This document shows, in pieces, positions 8,485 through 15,768 of a DNA stretch of 64,000 nucleotides. Where the stretch lies: positions 124,001 to 188,000 of the forward strand of contig CAVUKZ010000009.1 in the NCBI GenBank assembly GCA_963742205.1, in the 5' to 3' direction. The DNA is from WHSW01 sp963742205 (GTDB lineage Bacteria > Actinomycetota > Thermoleophilia > Solirubrobacterales > 70-9). The notes below the pieces were generated by a model that was not told the origin of the DNA, made no database searches, and saw only the letters and a program-made list of their open reading frames with translations. A program made the translations under genes and the position numbers. The stretch's first letter is position 1, and each line of letters begins with the position of its first letter.

Positions 8485-9071
8485 AGGTCGAAGGTCGGGG
8501 CGAGCCACTCCGCGATCTCGGCCGGGTCCATCGACGCCAACGGCTCCGAACGGACGACGAAGCGCGCCAGAACGACCCCGAGGAATTGTGTCGCGAGCAG
8601 GCTCGCCCGCACGTCGGGACGATCGCCGTCCATCTGCGCGGCGAACGCGACCAGCTGCCCGTCGATCATCTCGCGCACGGCATCAGCGGCCTCGGGCTCG
8701 CTGGACGCGGAGCGGATCCGGCCGAGCAGCGCCTGTCGGGCGCCCTCGTCGTCGAGCCAGCGCATCAGCAGGCGGGCCAAGCGCAGGCCGGCCTCGGCGG
8801 GGGGGCCGGGCTCGGACTGCTCGGACAGCTCCGCGAGGGTGACCGGCGAGACCGTGGCCGCGGCGAACAGCTGCTTCTTCGAGCCGAAGAACTGAACCAC
8901 CAATGCCGGGTCGACGCCCGCGTCGGCGGCGATGCTGCGGAAGGTGGCCCGCTCGTACCCGCTCTCGGCGAATCGTCGGCGCGCCGCGCGGAGGACGTCG
9001 TCGCGGGTCGAGCTCGGGCCGGGGCGTCGTCCCGTCCGGGGGTTCCGCGATTTCGGCGTCGCCTTGGCCAT
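8460..9071 (-). CDS. TetR/AcrR family transcriptional regulator
   Basis: 203 residues. The N-terminal helix-turn-helix is clear: 'RDDVLRAARRRFAESGYERATFRSIAADAGVDPALVVQFFGSKKQLF' in overlapping pieces at about residues 23-70. The C-terminal ligand domain is variable and gives no ligand. It is divergent from the DUF6653 gene, with a palindrome overlapping the promoter between them, so it probably represses that gene and perhaps itself. Its 3' end overlaps the convergent DUF6285 gene. Confidence 0.88.
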   Translation of the reverse strand: MAKATPKSRNPRTGRRPGPSSTRDDVLRAARRRFAESGYERATFRSIAADAGVDPALVVQFFGSKKQLFAAATVSPVTLAELSEQSEPGPPAEAGLRLARLLMRWLDDEGARQALLGRIRSASSEPEAADAVREMIDGQLVAFAAQMDGDRPDVRASLLATQFLGVVLARFVVRSEPLASMDPAEIAEWLAPTFDLYLNGPPA

Positions 9072-9090
9072 CAGCTTCCAAGTCTACAGC

Positions 9091-9138
9091 TGTTGACATC
9101 CGGTGCCGGATGCAGTAGGGTCATCGCAGATGTCAACA
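9091..9138 (+). promoter_or_regulatory. Promoter of the DUF6653 gene with a probable TetR operator
   Basis: TTGACA (9093-9098), 17-bp spacer and TAGGGT (9116-9121) form the best sigma-70-like promoter in the window. The spacer contains the perfect palindrome CATCCGG-TG-CCGGATG (9097-9112), a likely operator. TGTTGACAT (9091-9099) recurs inverted as ATGTCAACA (9130-9138), so a second protein-binding pair may span the start of transcription. Confidence 0.65.
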
Positions 9139-9161
9139 AACGTTGAGAAAGAGGTCGAGAG

Positions 9162-9713
9162 ATGAGCGCGCAAGCGGCAACGGCGATTGCATCCACGGAA
9201 GGCACGCGTGACCGCAGGGTCGCGAAGGCATTCGGCCTCGAGGGGGAGAGCTGGTTGAAGCACGCAAACCCGGCGAGCGTCTGGACGCGGTTCAGCGTTC
9301 TCTCGCTGCTGGCGCTGGCGATCTGGAGCCGCGAGTGGATCGGCGTCTGGTGCCTGATCCCGATTGCGGCTGCGATCGTCTGGATGTTCGTGAACCCGCT
9401 GCTCTTCAAGCCGCCCACCTCGACTCGCAACTGGGCCTCGCGGGGCGTGCTCGGAGAGCGGATCTGGGTCGACCGCGACAAGGTCGACCTGCCGGAGCAG
9501 TTCCGTTCGCCCGCGACCTCCCGGATCGCCAACGCCTACTCGATCATCGGCCTCGGCCTGCTGGCCTACGGTCTCGTCGATCTCAACCTGCTTGCGACCG
9601 TGACCGGCCTGCTGATCACCCACGGGGGCAAGGCCTGGTACATCGACCGCGCCTCGCTGCTCTTCGCCGACATGAAGGGCCGCAGCGCCAAGTACGCGGC
9701 CTGGGACTACTGA
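9162..9713 (+). CDS. DUF6653 family membrane protein
   Basis: 183 residues. Three or four hydrophobic segments are visible: 'FSVLSLLALAIW' and 'LIPIAAAIVWMFVNPLLF' at about residues 47-83, and 'IIGLGLLAYGLVDLNLLATVTGLLI' in overlapping pieces at about 127-152. Conserved-looking 'GEsWLKHANPASVWTRF' and 'GGKAWYIDRASLLFADM' fit DUF6653, whose function is unknown. A leader of about 35 bases and an AG-rich region (gaggtcgagag) precede ATG 9162. It is probably controlled by the divergent TetR protein. Confidence 0.7.
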   Translation: MSAQAATAIASTEGTRDRRVAKAFGLEGESWLKHANPASVWTRFSVLSLLALAIWSREWIGVWCLIPIAAAIVWMFVNPLLFKPPTSTRNWASRGVLGERIWVDRDKVDLPEQFRSPATSRIANAYSIIGLGLLAYGLVDLNLLATVTGLLITHGGKAWYIDRASLLFADMKGRSAKYAAWDY

Positions 9714-9717
9714 GCGA

Positions 9718-10410
9718 TCAGTCGCGCTGCTCGCGGGTGAGCGAGAACGTGTTGAGCCAGGCGCCGCCGTCGACGCCGATCTCCTGGCCGGTGACGTAGC
9801 CGGCGTCCTCGGAGGCCAGATAGGCGACGAGCGAGGCAACCTCGTCCATCTCGCCGATGCGCCCCGACGGCATGAAGGTCGACTCGAGCAGCTCGAAGAG
9901 CTCGCGCGGCATGGCCGCGACCCGCTCGGAGGCGATCAGGCCGGGGAGGACGGCGTTGGCGGTGATCCCGCGGCGCACGTTCTCGGAGGCGATCGTCTTC
10001 ATCATCCCGAGCAGGCCCGCCTTGGAGGCGGCGTAGGCCACCTGGCCGGGGAGCCCGACCGACGCGGCGCTGGAGGAGACGATCACGATCCGCCCATAGC
10101 GGCGCTCGCGCATGCCGTGCAGGCACGCCTGGATGACGCGGAAGGCGCCGGTGAGATTCACGGCGAGGTCGCCGGCCCACTGCTCGGGGGTCATCTCGTG
10201 TGCCGGCGCGATGGTGTCGGTGATCGCCGCGTTCGAGACGCAGACGTCGACCTCGCCGAGCTCGGGGAGTTCGCCGGCGACGTCGAAGGTCAGATCGCAG
10301 CCCGGATCGCGGTCGGCGGTCACCACCTCGAGCCCGTCGGCGCGCAGCCGCGTCGCGATCGCCGCGCCGATGCCGCGCGCGGCGCCGGTGACCAGGGCGC
10401 GCCGGGCCAT
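9718..10410 (-). CDS. SDR family oxidoreductase
   Basis: 230 residues. It has the classical short-chain dehydrogenase signatures: 'TGAARGIG' at about residues 8-15 (TGxxxGxG, nucleotide binding), 'SNAAITD' for the NAG motif, and the catalytic 'YAASKAG' (YxxxK) preceded by 'VSSSAASVG'. NAD(P)-dependent, substrate unknown. The start ATG overlaps the stop of the enoyl-CoA hydratase gene by one base, so the two are co-translated and may act on the same acyl or alcohol substrate. Confidence 0.88.
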   Translation of the reverse strand: MARRALVTGAARGIGAAIATRLRADGLEVVTADRDPGCDLTFDVAGELPELGEVDVCVSNAAITDTIAPAHEMTPEQWAGDLAVNLTGAFRVIQACLHGMRERRYGRIVIVSSSAASVGLPGQVAYAASKAGLLGMMKTIASENVRRGITANAVLPGLIASERVAAMPRELFELLESTFMPSGRIGEMDEVASLVAYLASEDAGYVTGQEIGVDGGAWLNTFSLTREQRD

Positions 10411-11216
10411 CAGAGTTCCGTGGAGTGGTCGCCGGCGCGCCCGGCGTCGGTCTTGTCGTAGAAGCGACGCAGCAGCGCCATCGTCTCCTCCGGATCGGCG
10501 CAGGTGTAGGCGTTCCATGCCTCCGTACGGAGCTGCGAGTCCAGCGGCTGGCCGATCACGTCGAGGATCGTCTGCTTGGCGGAGCGGACCGCGCGCTGCG
10601 AGTTGCGCAGGATCTGCCGAGCGACCGTCTCGGCCTCGGCGAGCAGCTCGTCGTGGGGGACGACCTTGGTCACCAACCCCCACTCGAGCGCCTGGCGGGC
10701 GTCGACCGGCTCGGCGGTCAGGAGCATGTGGGAGGCCACGCTCACCCCGCAGGCGTTGACCAGGCGGACGATGCCGCCGTCGCCGTGGTGATAGCCGCGG
10801 CGCGCCTCGAAGGAGCCGAACATCGCGCGATCCGAGGCGATCCTGATGTCGCAGGCGAGCGCGGTCTCGAGGCCGCCGGCCAGCGCCCAGCCGTTGACCG
10901 CGGCCACGATCGGCTTCGGAATGCGATGCATGCCGCGGGTGAGGCCGTTGAGCCCGAGCTCGACGATCTCGCGGATCCGGGCCGGCGTGGCGTCCTCGAT
11001 GATCGGCGGGATGTAGGTCCGAAGGTCCGCGCCGGCGCTGAACGCCTCGCCGGCGCCGGTCAGCACCGCGACGTCAACCGAGTCGTCCTCGGCGAAGTCG
11101 CCCCACGTCTCGATCATCAACCGGTGGACGTCGGGGTCGATCGCGTTGCGCGCCTCGGGCCGGTTGATCGTCACCCAGGCGATCCGGTCGCGCTTCTCGT
11201 ACAGGACCTTGGTCAT
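10410..11216 (-). CDS. Enoyl-CoA hydratase/isomerase family protein
   Basis: 268 residues. It shows the crotonase fold: 'WVTINRPEARNAID' near the N-terminus, the oxyanion-hole segment 'AFSAGADLRTY', and 'IVAAVNGWALAGGLETALACDIRIAS' in overlapping pieces, with the second oxyanion Gly; the first catalytic Glu position is followed by 'EARRGYHHGDGG'. A purine-rich gagagga precedes the start. It is the first gene of a pair with the SDR gene and fits beta-oxidation or catabolism of branched or aromatic acids. Confidence 0.85.
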   Translation of the reverse strand: MTKVLYEKRDRIAWVTINRPEARNAIDPDVHRLMIETWGDFAEDDSVDVAVLTGAGEAFSAGADLRTYIPPIIEDATPARIREIVELGLNGLTRGMHRIPKPIVAAVNGWALAGGLETALACDIRIASDRAMFGSFEARRGYHHGDGGIVRLVNACGVSVASHMLLTAEPVDARQALEWGLVTKVVPHDELLAEAETVARQILRNSQRAVRSAKQTILDVIGQPLDSQLRTEAWNAYTCADPEETMALLRRFYDKTDAGRAGDHSTEL

Positions 11217-11260
11217 CGCGTCCTCTCGTTGTCAGGCGCCTCAGCTCGCTTCGCTCCGCG

Positions 11261-11827
11261 TCACAGATCGGCACGGATCACCGCCAGGTCGTCGGCCTCC
11301 CACACGACCTCGCCGCCGCACCACTCGGCCTGGTCGGCCGCGGGGGAGGGGAAGTCGAAGCCATCGGTGAGCGAGGCGACCCGGCGCTCGGGCGGGACCT
11401 CGACCACGTCGCCGATCACCAGCGAGCGCGACTCGGTGCGCACGCGGCGGAAGAGGTCACGCTTGCCCGCGGCGTCGAGGTGGTGAACCGAGAGCACGGC
11501 GATCACCAGGTCCCAGGGGCCGTCGGGGAGCGGGTCCTCCATGCGCCCGAGGCGCATCTCCTCCCAGCCGAGCTGGCGCGCCGCGAAGACCATCTCCGGG
11601 GTCGAGTCCAGGCCCGTGATCCGGACGTCGGGAAAGCGGTCCAGCAGCCGCTGCGTGGTCTCCGCCGTGCCGAAGCCGAGCTCGAGCACGCGGCCGGGCG
11701 AAAAGGGGACCGCGTCGAGCGTCCGCTTCTGCAGCTCCTCGTAGCGAGGGATGTCCGCGCGGATCATCTCCGCGTAGGTCTCCGGGGTGAAATGGAACTG
11801 GGCTGGCTGGTCGTCGGCGGGGCTCAT
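11261..11827 (-). CDS. Class I SAM-dependent methyltransferase
   Basis: 188 residues. Motif I 'RVLELGFGTAETTQRLL' and the acidic post-I 'ITGLDSTPEMV' are those of a Rossmann methyltransferase; 'WDLVIAVLSVHHLD' is motif II. The substrate cannot be told. It is divergent from yceD with a 30-bp spacer and lies upstream of the enoyl-CoA hydratase gene in the same direction with a 44-bp gap. Confidence 0.8.
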   Translation of the reverse strand: MSPADDQPAQFHFTPETYAEMIRADIPRYEELQKRTLDAVPFSPGRVLELGFGTAETTQRLLDRFPDVRITGLDSTPEMVFAARQLGWEEMRLGRMEDPLPDGPWDLVIAVLSVHHLDAAGKRDLFRRVRTESRSLVIGDVVEVPPERRVASLTDGFDFPSPAADQAEWCGGEVVWEADDLAVIRADL

Positions 11828-11857
11828 CTGCGTCGCTAATCTCGATCGGGACTACCG

Positions 11858-12376
11858 ATGGCGGCTTATACAACCATCGATCTGGCCCGGATCGCGCCGA
11901 ACCCCGGTGACGGCAAGCGGTTGGAGCTCGAGCTCGAGCCGGCGCCGGTGACGCTCGGCGACGACACCTATGCGCTCGAGCCCGCGACGGTGCCGGTGCG
12001 GCTCGAGGTCTCGAGGACGGCGACCGGGTACGCGCTGCGGCTCGCGTTCGACGGCGAGGTCGTCGGCCCGTGCATGCGCTGCCTCGCCGACGCCCGGATC
12101 GGTGTCCGGGTCGAGGCGCGCGAGGTCGACCAGCCGGGAACCGACGATGAGGAGCTCCGCAGCCCCTACGTGCGCGAGGGCGAGCTCGACCTCAGCGCCT
12201 GGGCGCACGACGCGCTGCTCCTGTCGCTGCCGCAGCAACTGCTCTGCCGGCCCGACTGCCTCGGGCTCTGCCCGGTGTGTGGCGAGGCGCTCAACGACGC
12301 GCCCGAGGGCGCCCACGATCACCCCCGTGAGCCCGACCCGCGGTGGGCCAAGCTGCGCGAGCTCAAGCCGGACTGA
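11858..12376 (+). CDS. YceD family protein (DUF177)
   Basis: 172 residues. YceD/DUF177 proteins are linked to 23S rRNA accumulation and to rpmF, and act in ribosome assembly. The conserved pieces are 'GPCMRCLADARI' and 'LLCRPDCLGLCPVCGEALND', with paired Cys that may bind zinc, and an 'LDLSAWAHDALLLSLP' helix. A TAATCT box lies 15 bases before ATG 11858. In most genomes rpmF follows directly; here a 1-kb secreted-protein gene lies between. Confidence 0.85.
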   Translation: MAAYTTIDLARIAPNPGDGKRLELELEPAPVTLGDDTYALEPATVPVRLEVSRTATGYALRLAFDGEVVGPCMRCLADARIGVRVEAREVDQPGTDDEELRSPYVREGELDLSAWAHDALLLSLPQQLLCRPDCLGLCPVCGEALNDAPEGAHDHPREPDPRWAKLRELKPD

Positions 12377-12403
12377 TGAAATAAGAAACATGGAGGTTTC
12401 CCG

Positions 12404-13432
12404 CTGAGGCGCGCGCTGCCGTTGGTGGTCGCCGCGGTCTGCCTGCTGGTTGCCCCGCGCGCCGGCGCGCTGGCGGTTGGCTACAACGAGGACGCCGCCC
12501 GCCTGGTCGCGGTGCCGCAGGCGGTGAAGCGCTCGAACACGCAGGTGTTGCGCGTCGGCTCGCTGTGGCAGGCGCTGGAGCCGCAGCGCGACGTCTACGA
12601 CTGGGCGCCGCTCGATCGTGCCGTCGCCCTGATGCGCGAGGCGCGGATCCGCCCGATGATCACCGTCTTCGGCTCCGCGCGGTGGGCGGATGGCGGCACG
12701 CCGGGGATCAACTGCCCGTGCGACCGTGCCGCCGATCCCGAGTGGCGGGACCTCTGGCGGAACCTGGCCCTGCGCTATCCCGACGCTGTGCTCAACGTGT
12801 GGAACGAGCCCAACATCCCCGCGTTCGGCAACGTGAGCGCGGCGCGGATGGCGGAGCTCGTCAACCAGGCGGCGGCGGCGATCTGGGAGGTCGATCCCGA
12901 GCGCCCGGTGGTCGGGCCGCCGACCGCGCCCTGGGGCGATTGGACCCGCTACTCGGCCTCGCTCTACCCGCGGCTGGATCCGCGCGTGGCGCTCGCGGCC
13001 AACCTCTACCCGCGCGGCCGGATCCTCGAGAACCTGCGGTCGCAGCTCGCCGCGGCCGACCGGATCGCCGGTGAGCGCCCGGTCTGGATCACGGAGACGA
13101 ACGTGTCGCGCGAAGAGGTCGGCGCGCGGCGGCAAGCGCGCTACGTCCGCGAGGCCTACCGGCTGGCGAGGCGGCGCGGGTTCTCGGGGCTGATCTTCCA
13201 GCGCCTGTGGTCGCCGTTTCGGGCGGCCGACGGTATCGGCGCGTGGGATGCGGGGCTCTCGGCCCTGCGCCCGGACGCCGGCCCGCGGCGCCTCTACGAC
13301 CAGATCGGTCGCCTGCACCCGGGCTTTCGCGGCCTCGTCGCGCCGCCCTCTGGGTCCGGGCTCGTGGTCGGCGCGGTACCCCCGCCGCCGATCCTCGGCG
13401 GGCTCACGATCCCGCCCTGCCCGGAGTCGTAG
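12404..13432 (+). CDS. Secreted glycoside hydrolase-like (beta/alpha)8-barrel protein
   Basis: 342 residues if started at CTG 12404, which has GGAGG at 12392-12396 seven bases upstream and gives a good signal peptide: 'LRRALPLVVAAVCLLVAPRAGALA'-type n-region with two Arg and a hydrophobic core. The next start, TTG 12422, would lose the Arg residues and has no Shine-Dalgarno. The mature part looks like a clan-A glycosidase: 'VLNVWNEPN' (Glu135, candidate acid/base) and 'VWITETNV' (Glu231, candidate nucleophile). Substrate unknown. It sits between yceD and rpmF, an unusual place for an extracytoplasmic enzyme. Confidence 0.7.
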   Translation: MRRALPLVVAAVCLLVAPRAGALAVGYNEDAARLVAVPQAVKRSNTQVLRVGSLWQALEPQRDVYDWAPLDRAVALMREARIRPMITVFGSARWADGGTPGINCPCDRAADPEWRDLWRNLALRYPDAVLNVWNEPNIPAFGNVSAARMAELVNQAAAAIWEVDPERPVVGPPTAPWGDWTRYSASLYPRLDPRVALAANLYPRGRILENLRSQLAAADRIAGERPVWITETNVSREEVGARRQARYVREAYRLARRRGFSGLIFQRLWSPFRAADGIGAWDAGLSALRPDAGPRRLYDQIGRLHPGFRGLVAPPSGSGLVVGAVPPPPILGGLTIPPCPES

Positions 13433-13455
13433 GAGCCCAAGCGCGCGCCACTGGC

Positions 13456-13461
13456 TACCAT
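13456..13461 (+). promoter_or_regulatory. Putative -10 element of rpmF (leaderless or short leader)
   Basis: TACCAT ends 11 bases before the rpmF ATG at 13473. There is no Shine-Dalgarno between them, as at ftsY, ffh and rpsP. Confidence 0.4.
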
Positions 13462-13472
13462 TCCGCGTCGCC

Positions 13473-13682
13473 ATGGCGGTCCCGAAGAAGCGACAGTCCT
13501 CGCAGCGGCGCGACAAGCGGCGCGCCACGCATCGCGCGGCCAAGCCGCGCCTCAACGAATGCCCGCGCTGCCACAGCCCAAGGCTTCCGCATCGCGTCTG
13601 CCCCGTCTGCGGGACCTACGCCGGGCGCGAGGTGATCGCGCACGAGATCGGCGACGGCGACTCGCCCGGCGCCTCGGAGTAG
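13473..13682 (+). CDS. rpmF: 50S ribosomal protein L32
   Basis: 69 residues. It begins 'MAVPKKRQSSQRRDKRRATH', the L32 signature, and holds the zinc ribbon 'CPRC' and 'CPVCGTYAGREV', so this is the Cys-containing form. A short acidic tail follows. It precedes plsX by four bases, the usual arrangement that links ribosome and lipid synthesis genes. Confidence 0.95.
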   Translation: MAVPKKRQSSQRRDKRRATHRAAKPRLNECPRCHSPRLPHRVCPVCGTYAGREVIAHEIGDGDSPGASE

Positions 13683-13686
13683 CGCG

Positions 13687-14715
13687 GTGACAACCGTAGC
13701 CCTCGACGGCCGCGGGGCCGAGCGGGGGGTTGACGTGATCGTCGCCGGGGCACGCGCCGCGGCCGCCGACGGCATCGCCCTGCGCGTGTTCGGCAACCCG
13801 AAGGAGCTCGCGGAGCTCGACGGTGTCGCCGGCGTGGAGCTGCTGGAGGCCCCCGGGGAGATCACCAACGACGACGATCCGGTCGGCGCGGTCCGCGAGG
13901 GCACCGACGCCTCGATCGTGCTCGCCGCCGCCGACGTCGCCGACGGATCCTCGGACGCGGTGGTCAGCGCCGGACCCACCGGGGCGACGATGACCGCGGC
14001 GCTCTTCGCGCTGCGGCGCTCGCGCGGCGTCCGGCGTCCGGCGCTCGCGGTGCAACTGCCGCGGCCCGGCAGCGACGGCCCACCGACCCTGCTCCTCGAC
14101 GTCGGCGCCAACGCGGAGGTCCGCACCGGCGATCTCGTTCAATTCGCCCACCTCGGCTCGGTCTTCAGCGAGACGGTGCTTGGGGTCGAGCGCCCGCGCG
14201 TCGCGCTGCTCTCGGTCGGCGAGGAGCCGAAGAAGGGCACCCAGGACGTGGTCGACGCTCACGCGGAGCTCGCCGCCGCCAGCGAACTCGACTTTCGCGG
14301 CAACATCGAGGGGCGCGACCTGCTCGCCGGCAAGGTGGACGTCGTGGTCACGGACGGGTTCACGGGCAACATCGCGCTGAAGACGATCGAGGGCACCGCG
14401 CTCTCGGTCGCCGGCGCGGTCGGCGCCGCCGCGCGCTCCAACCCGGTGTCCGCGGTCGGCGGCCTGCTGTTGCGCCCGGCGCTCGGCGGCCTGCGCGAGC
14501 GCATGGATCCCGACGCCACCGGCGGGGCGATCCTGCTCGGCCTCCGCGGGGTCGCCGTGGTCGGCCACGGGAGCTCGGGCGCGGACGGGATCGCGAACGC
14601 CGTCCGACTCGCCGCCCGCGCGGTGGAGAGCCGGGCGGTTGAACGGATGACTGAACTGCTGCAGCGCTCGGGAGCGACCCGCGGCGCGATGCGTGATAGG
14701 AAGGAGACGGAATGA
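13687..14715 (+). CDS. plsX: Phosphate acyltransferase PlsX
   Basis: 342 residues from GTG 13687. PlsX makes acyl-phosphate from acyl-ACP for phospholipid synthesis. Visible family pieces are 'VVSAGPTGATMTAALFAL', 'LLDVGANAEVRTGDLVQFAHLG' and 'DVVVTDGFTGNIALKTIEG' in parts. The N-terminus reads 'VALDGRGAERG' in place of the usual 'DAMGGD' motif, a mild divergence. The stop overlaps the acpP start (ATGA). Confidence 0.92.
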   Translation: MTTVALDGRGAERGVDVIVAGARAAAADGIALRVFGNPKELAELDGVAGVELLEAPGEITNDDDPVGAVREGTDASIVLAAADVADGSSDAVVSAGPTGATMTAALFALRRSRGVRRPALAVQLPRPGSDGPPTLLLDVGANAEVRTGDLVQFAHLGSVFSETVLGVERPRVALLSVGEEPKKGTQDVVDAHAELAAASELDFRGNIEGRDLLAGKVDVVVTDGFTGNIALKTIEGTALSVAGAVGAAARSNPVSAVGGLLLRPALGGLRERMDPDATGGAILLGLRGVAVVGHGSSGADGIANAVRLAARAVESRAVERMTELLQRSGATRGAMRDRKETE

Positions 14716-14963
14716 GCCTGAGCCGCGACGAGGTGATGGAGAAGGTGCGCGAGCACCTGGCGGCGGAGCTCGAGGTGGATGCGGGCGAGATCGGCGAGTC
14801 GACCCGCTTCCGGGAGGACCTGGACGCCGACTCGCTCGATCTCTACGAGCTCGTGATGGAGCTCGAGGACTCCTACGGGGTCGCGGTGACCAACGAGGAG
14901 ACGGCGCGGATCGCGACCGTCGGGGACGCGGTCGATTTCGTGGTCGAGCGCCTGCCCGCCTGA
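14712..14963 (+). CDS. acpP: Acyl carrier protein
   Basis: 83 residues, acidic, with the phosphopantetheine attachment Ser41 in 'DADSLDLYEL'. AAGGAGACGGA precedes ATG 14712, which overlaps the plsX stop. It carries growing acyl chains in type II fatty acid synthesis, and its place between plsX and rnc is the common one. Confidence 0.95.
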   Translation: MSLSRDEVMEKVREHLAAELEVDAGEIGESTRFREDLDADSLDLYELVMELEDSYGVAVTNEETARIATVGDAVDFVVERLPA

Positions 14964-14966
14964 ACG

Positions 14967-15698
14967 ATGGCGCGCGGGATCCGCAGGCTCACCCGCCCGG
15001 GGCGCCGGCGCGGGACGCCGTCGGCAGGCCCCGAGGCGCTGCGCTCCCTGCTCGATGCGCTGCCGCTGACGCTGCGCCGCCAGGCACTCACCCACTCCTC
15101 GTGGGTCGAGCACCGCGCCGATTCGTACGGCCGGCTCGCCTTCCTCGGCGACAGCGTGCTCGGGCTGGCGCTCGCCGAGCACCTGTTCAGCCGCTATCCC
15201 CGCGCCGACATCGGCCGGCTGACGAAGATGCATGGGCAGGCGGTCAGCGGCCGCGCATGCGCCGAGGTGGCCGGCGAGCTCGGCGTGCCGGAGCTGCTCG
15301 ACGAGGCGGCGCCCGAGCGGGTCGACGGGGGCATCGACGTCGAGGCGCTGCTCGCGTCCGAGCGGGCGCTCGCCTCCGTGTGCGAGGCGGTGATCGGCGC
15401 CTGCTATCTGCACTACGGCTTCGAGGTCACCGCGGAGGCGACCGTGGCCGCCTTCTCGAGCGAGATCGAGATCGCCTCCGAGCGCCTCCTGGACTTCAAG
15501 TCGGCGCTGCAGGAACGGCTCGCCCGCGAGGGCTCGCGGGTCAAGTACGAGGTCACCGGCGAGTCCGGGCCGCCGCACGATCGGGTGTTCGAGGTCGCCG
15601 CGAGCGTCAGCGGCGAGATCGTGGGCCAGGGGTCCGGGCGCTCCAAGAAGGCCGCCGAGCAGGCGGCGGCGGAGCAGGCCCTCGACGGCCTGGCGTAG
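14967..15698 (+). CDS. rnc: Ribonuclease III with altered active site
   Basis: 243 residues. The RNase III domain (about 25-160) and a complete C-terminal double-stranded RNA-binding domain ('DFKSALQERLAREG' to 'SKKAAEQAAAEQALDGL', about 172-243) are present. The signature helix reads 'YGRLAFLGDSVLGL': by alignment with the E. coli enzyme, Glu38 becomes Gly55 and Glu41 becomes Ala58, while Asp45 is kept as Asp62. In 'ALASVCEAVIGA' Asp114 becomes Ser137 and Glu117 is kept as Glu140. The usual two-metal site is thus incomplete. It lies in the normal acpP-rnc-smc position, so it is orthologous to rnc, but its catalysis may be weak or different. Confidence 0.88.
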   Translation: MARGIRRLTRPGRRRGTPSAGPEALRSLLDALPLTLRRQALTHSSWVEHRADSYGRLAFLGDSVLGLALAEHLFSRYPRADIGRLTKMHGQAVSGRACAEVAGELGVPELLDEAAPERVDGGIDVEALLASERALASVCEAVIGACYLHYGFEVTAEATVAAFSSEIEIASERLLDFKSALQERLAREGSRVKYEVTGESGPPHDRVFEVAASVSGEIVGQGSGRSKKAAEQAAAEQALDGLA

Positions 15699-15768
15699 GG
15701 ATCGCTGATCTAGTCTCGAAGATGGCGTCCGGGGCGCCCGACAGGCTTCCCCCAACCGCGCGCCGACC

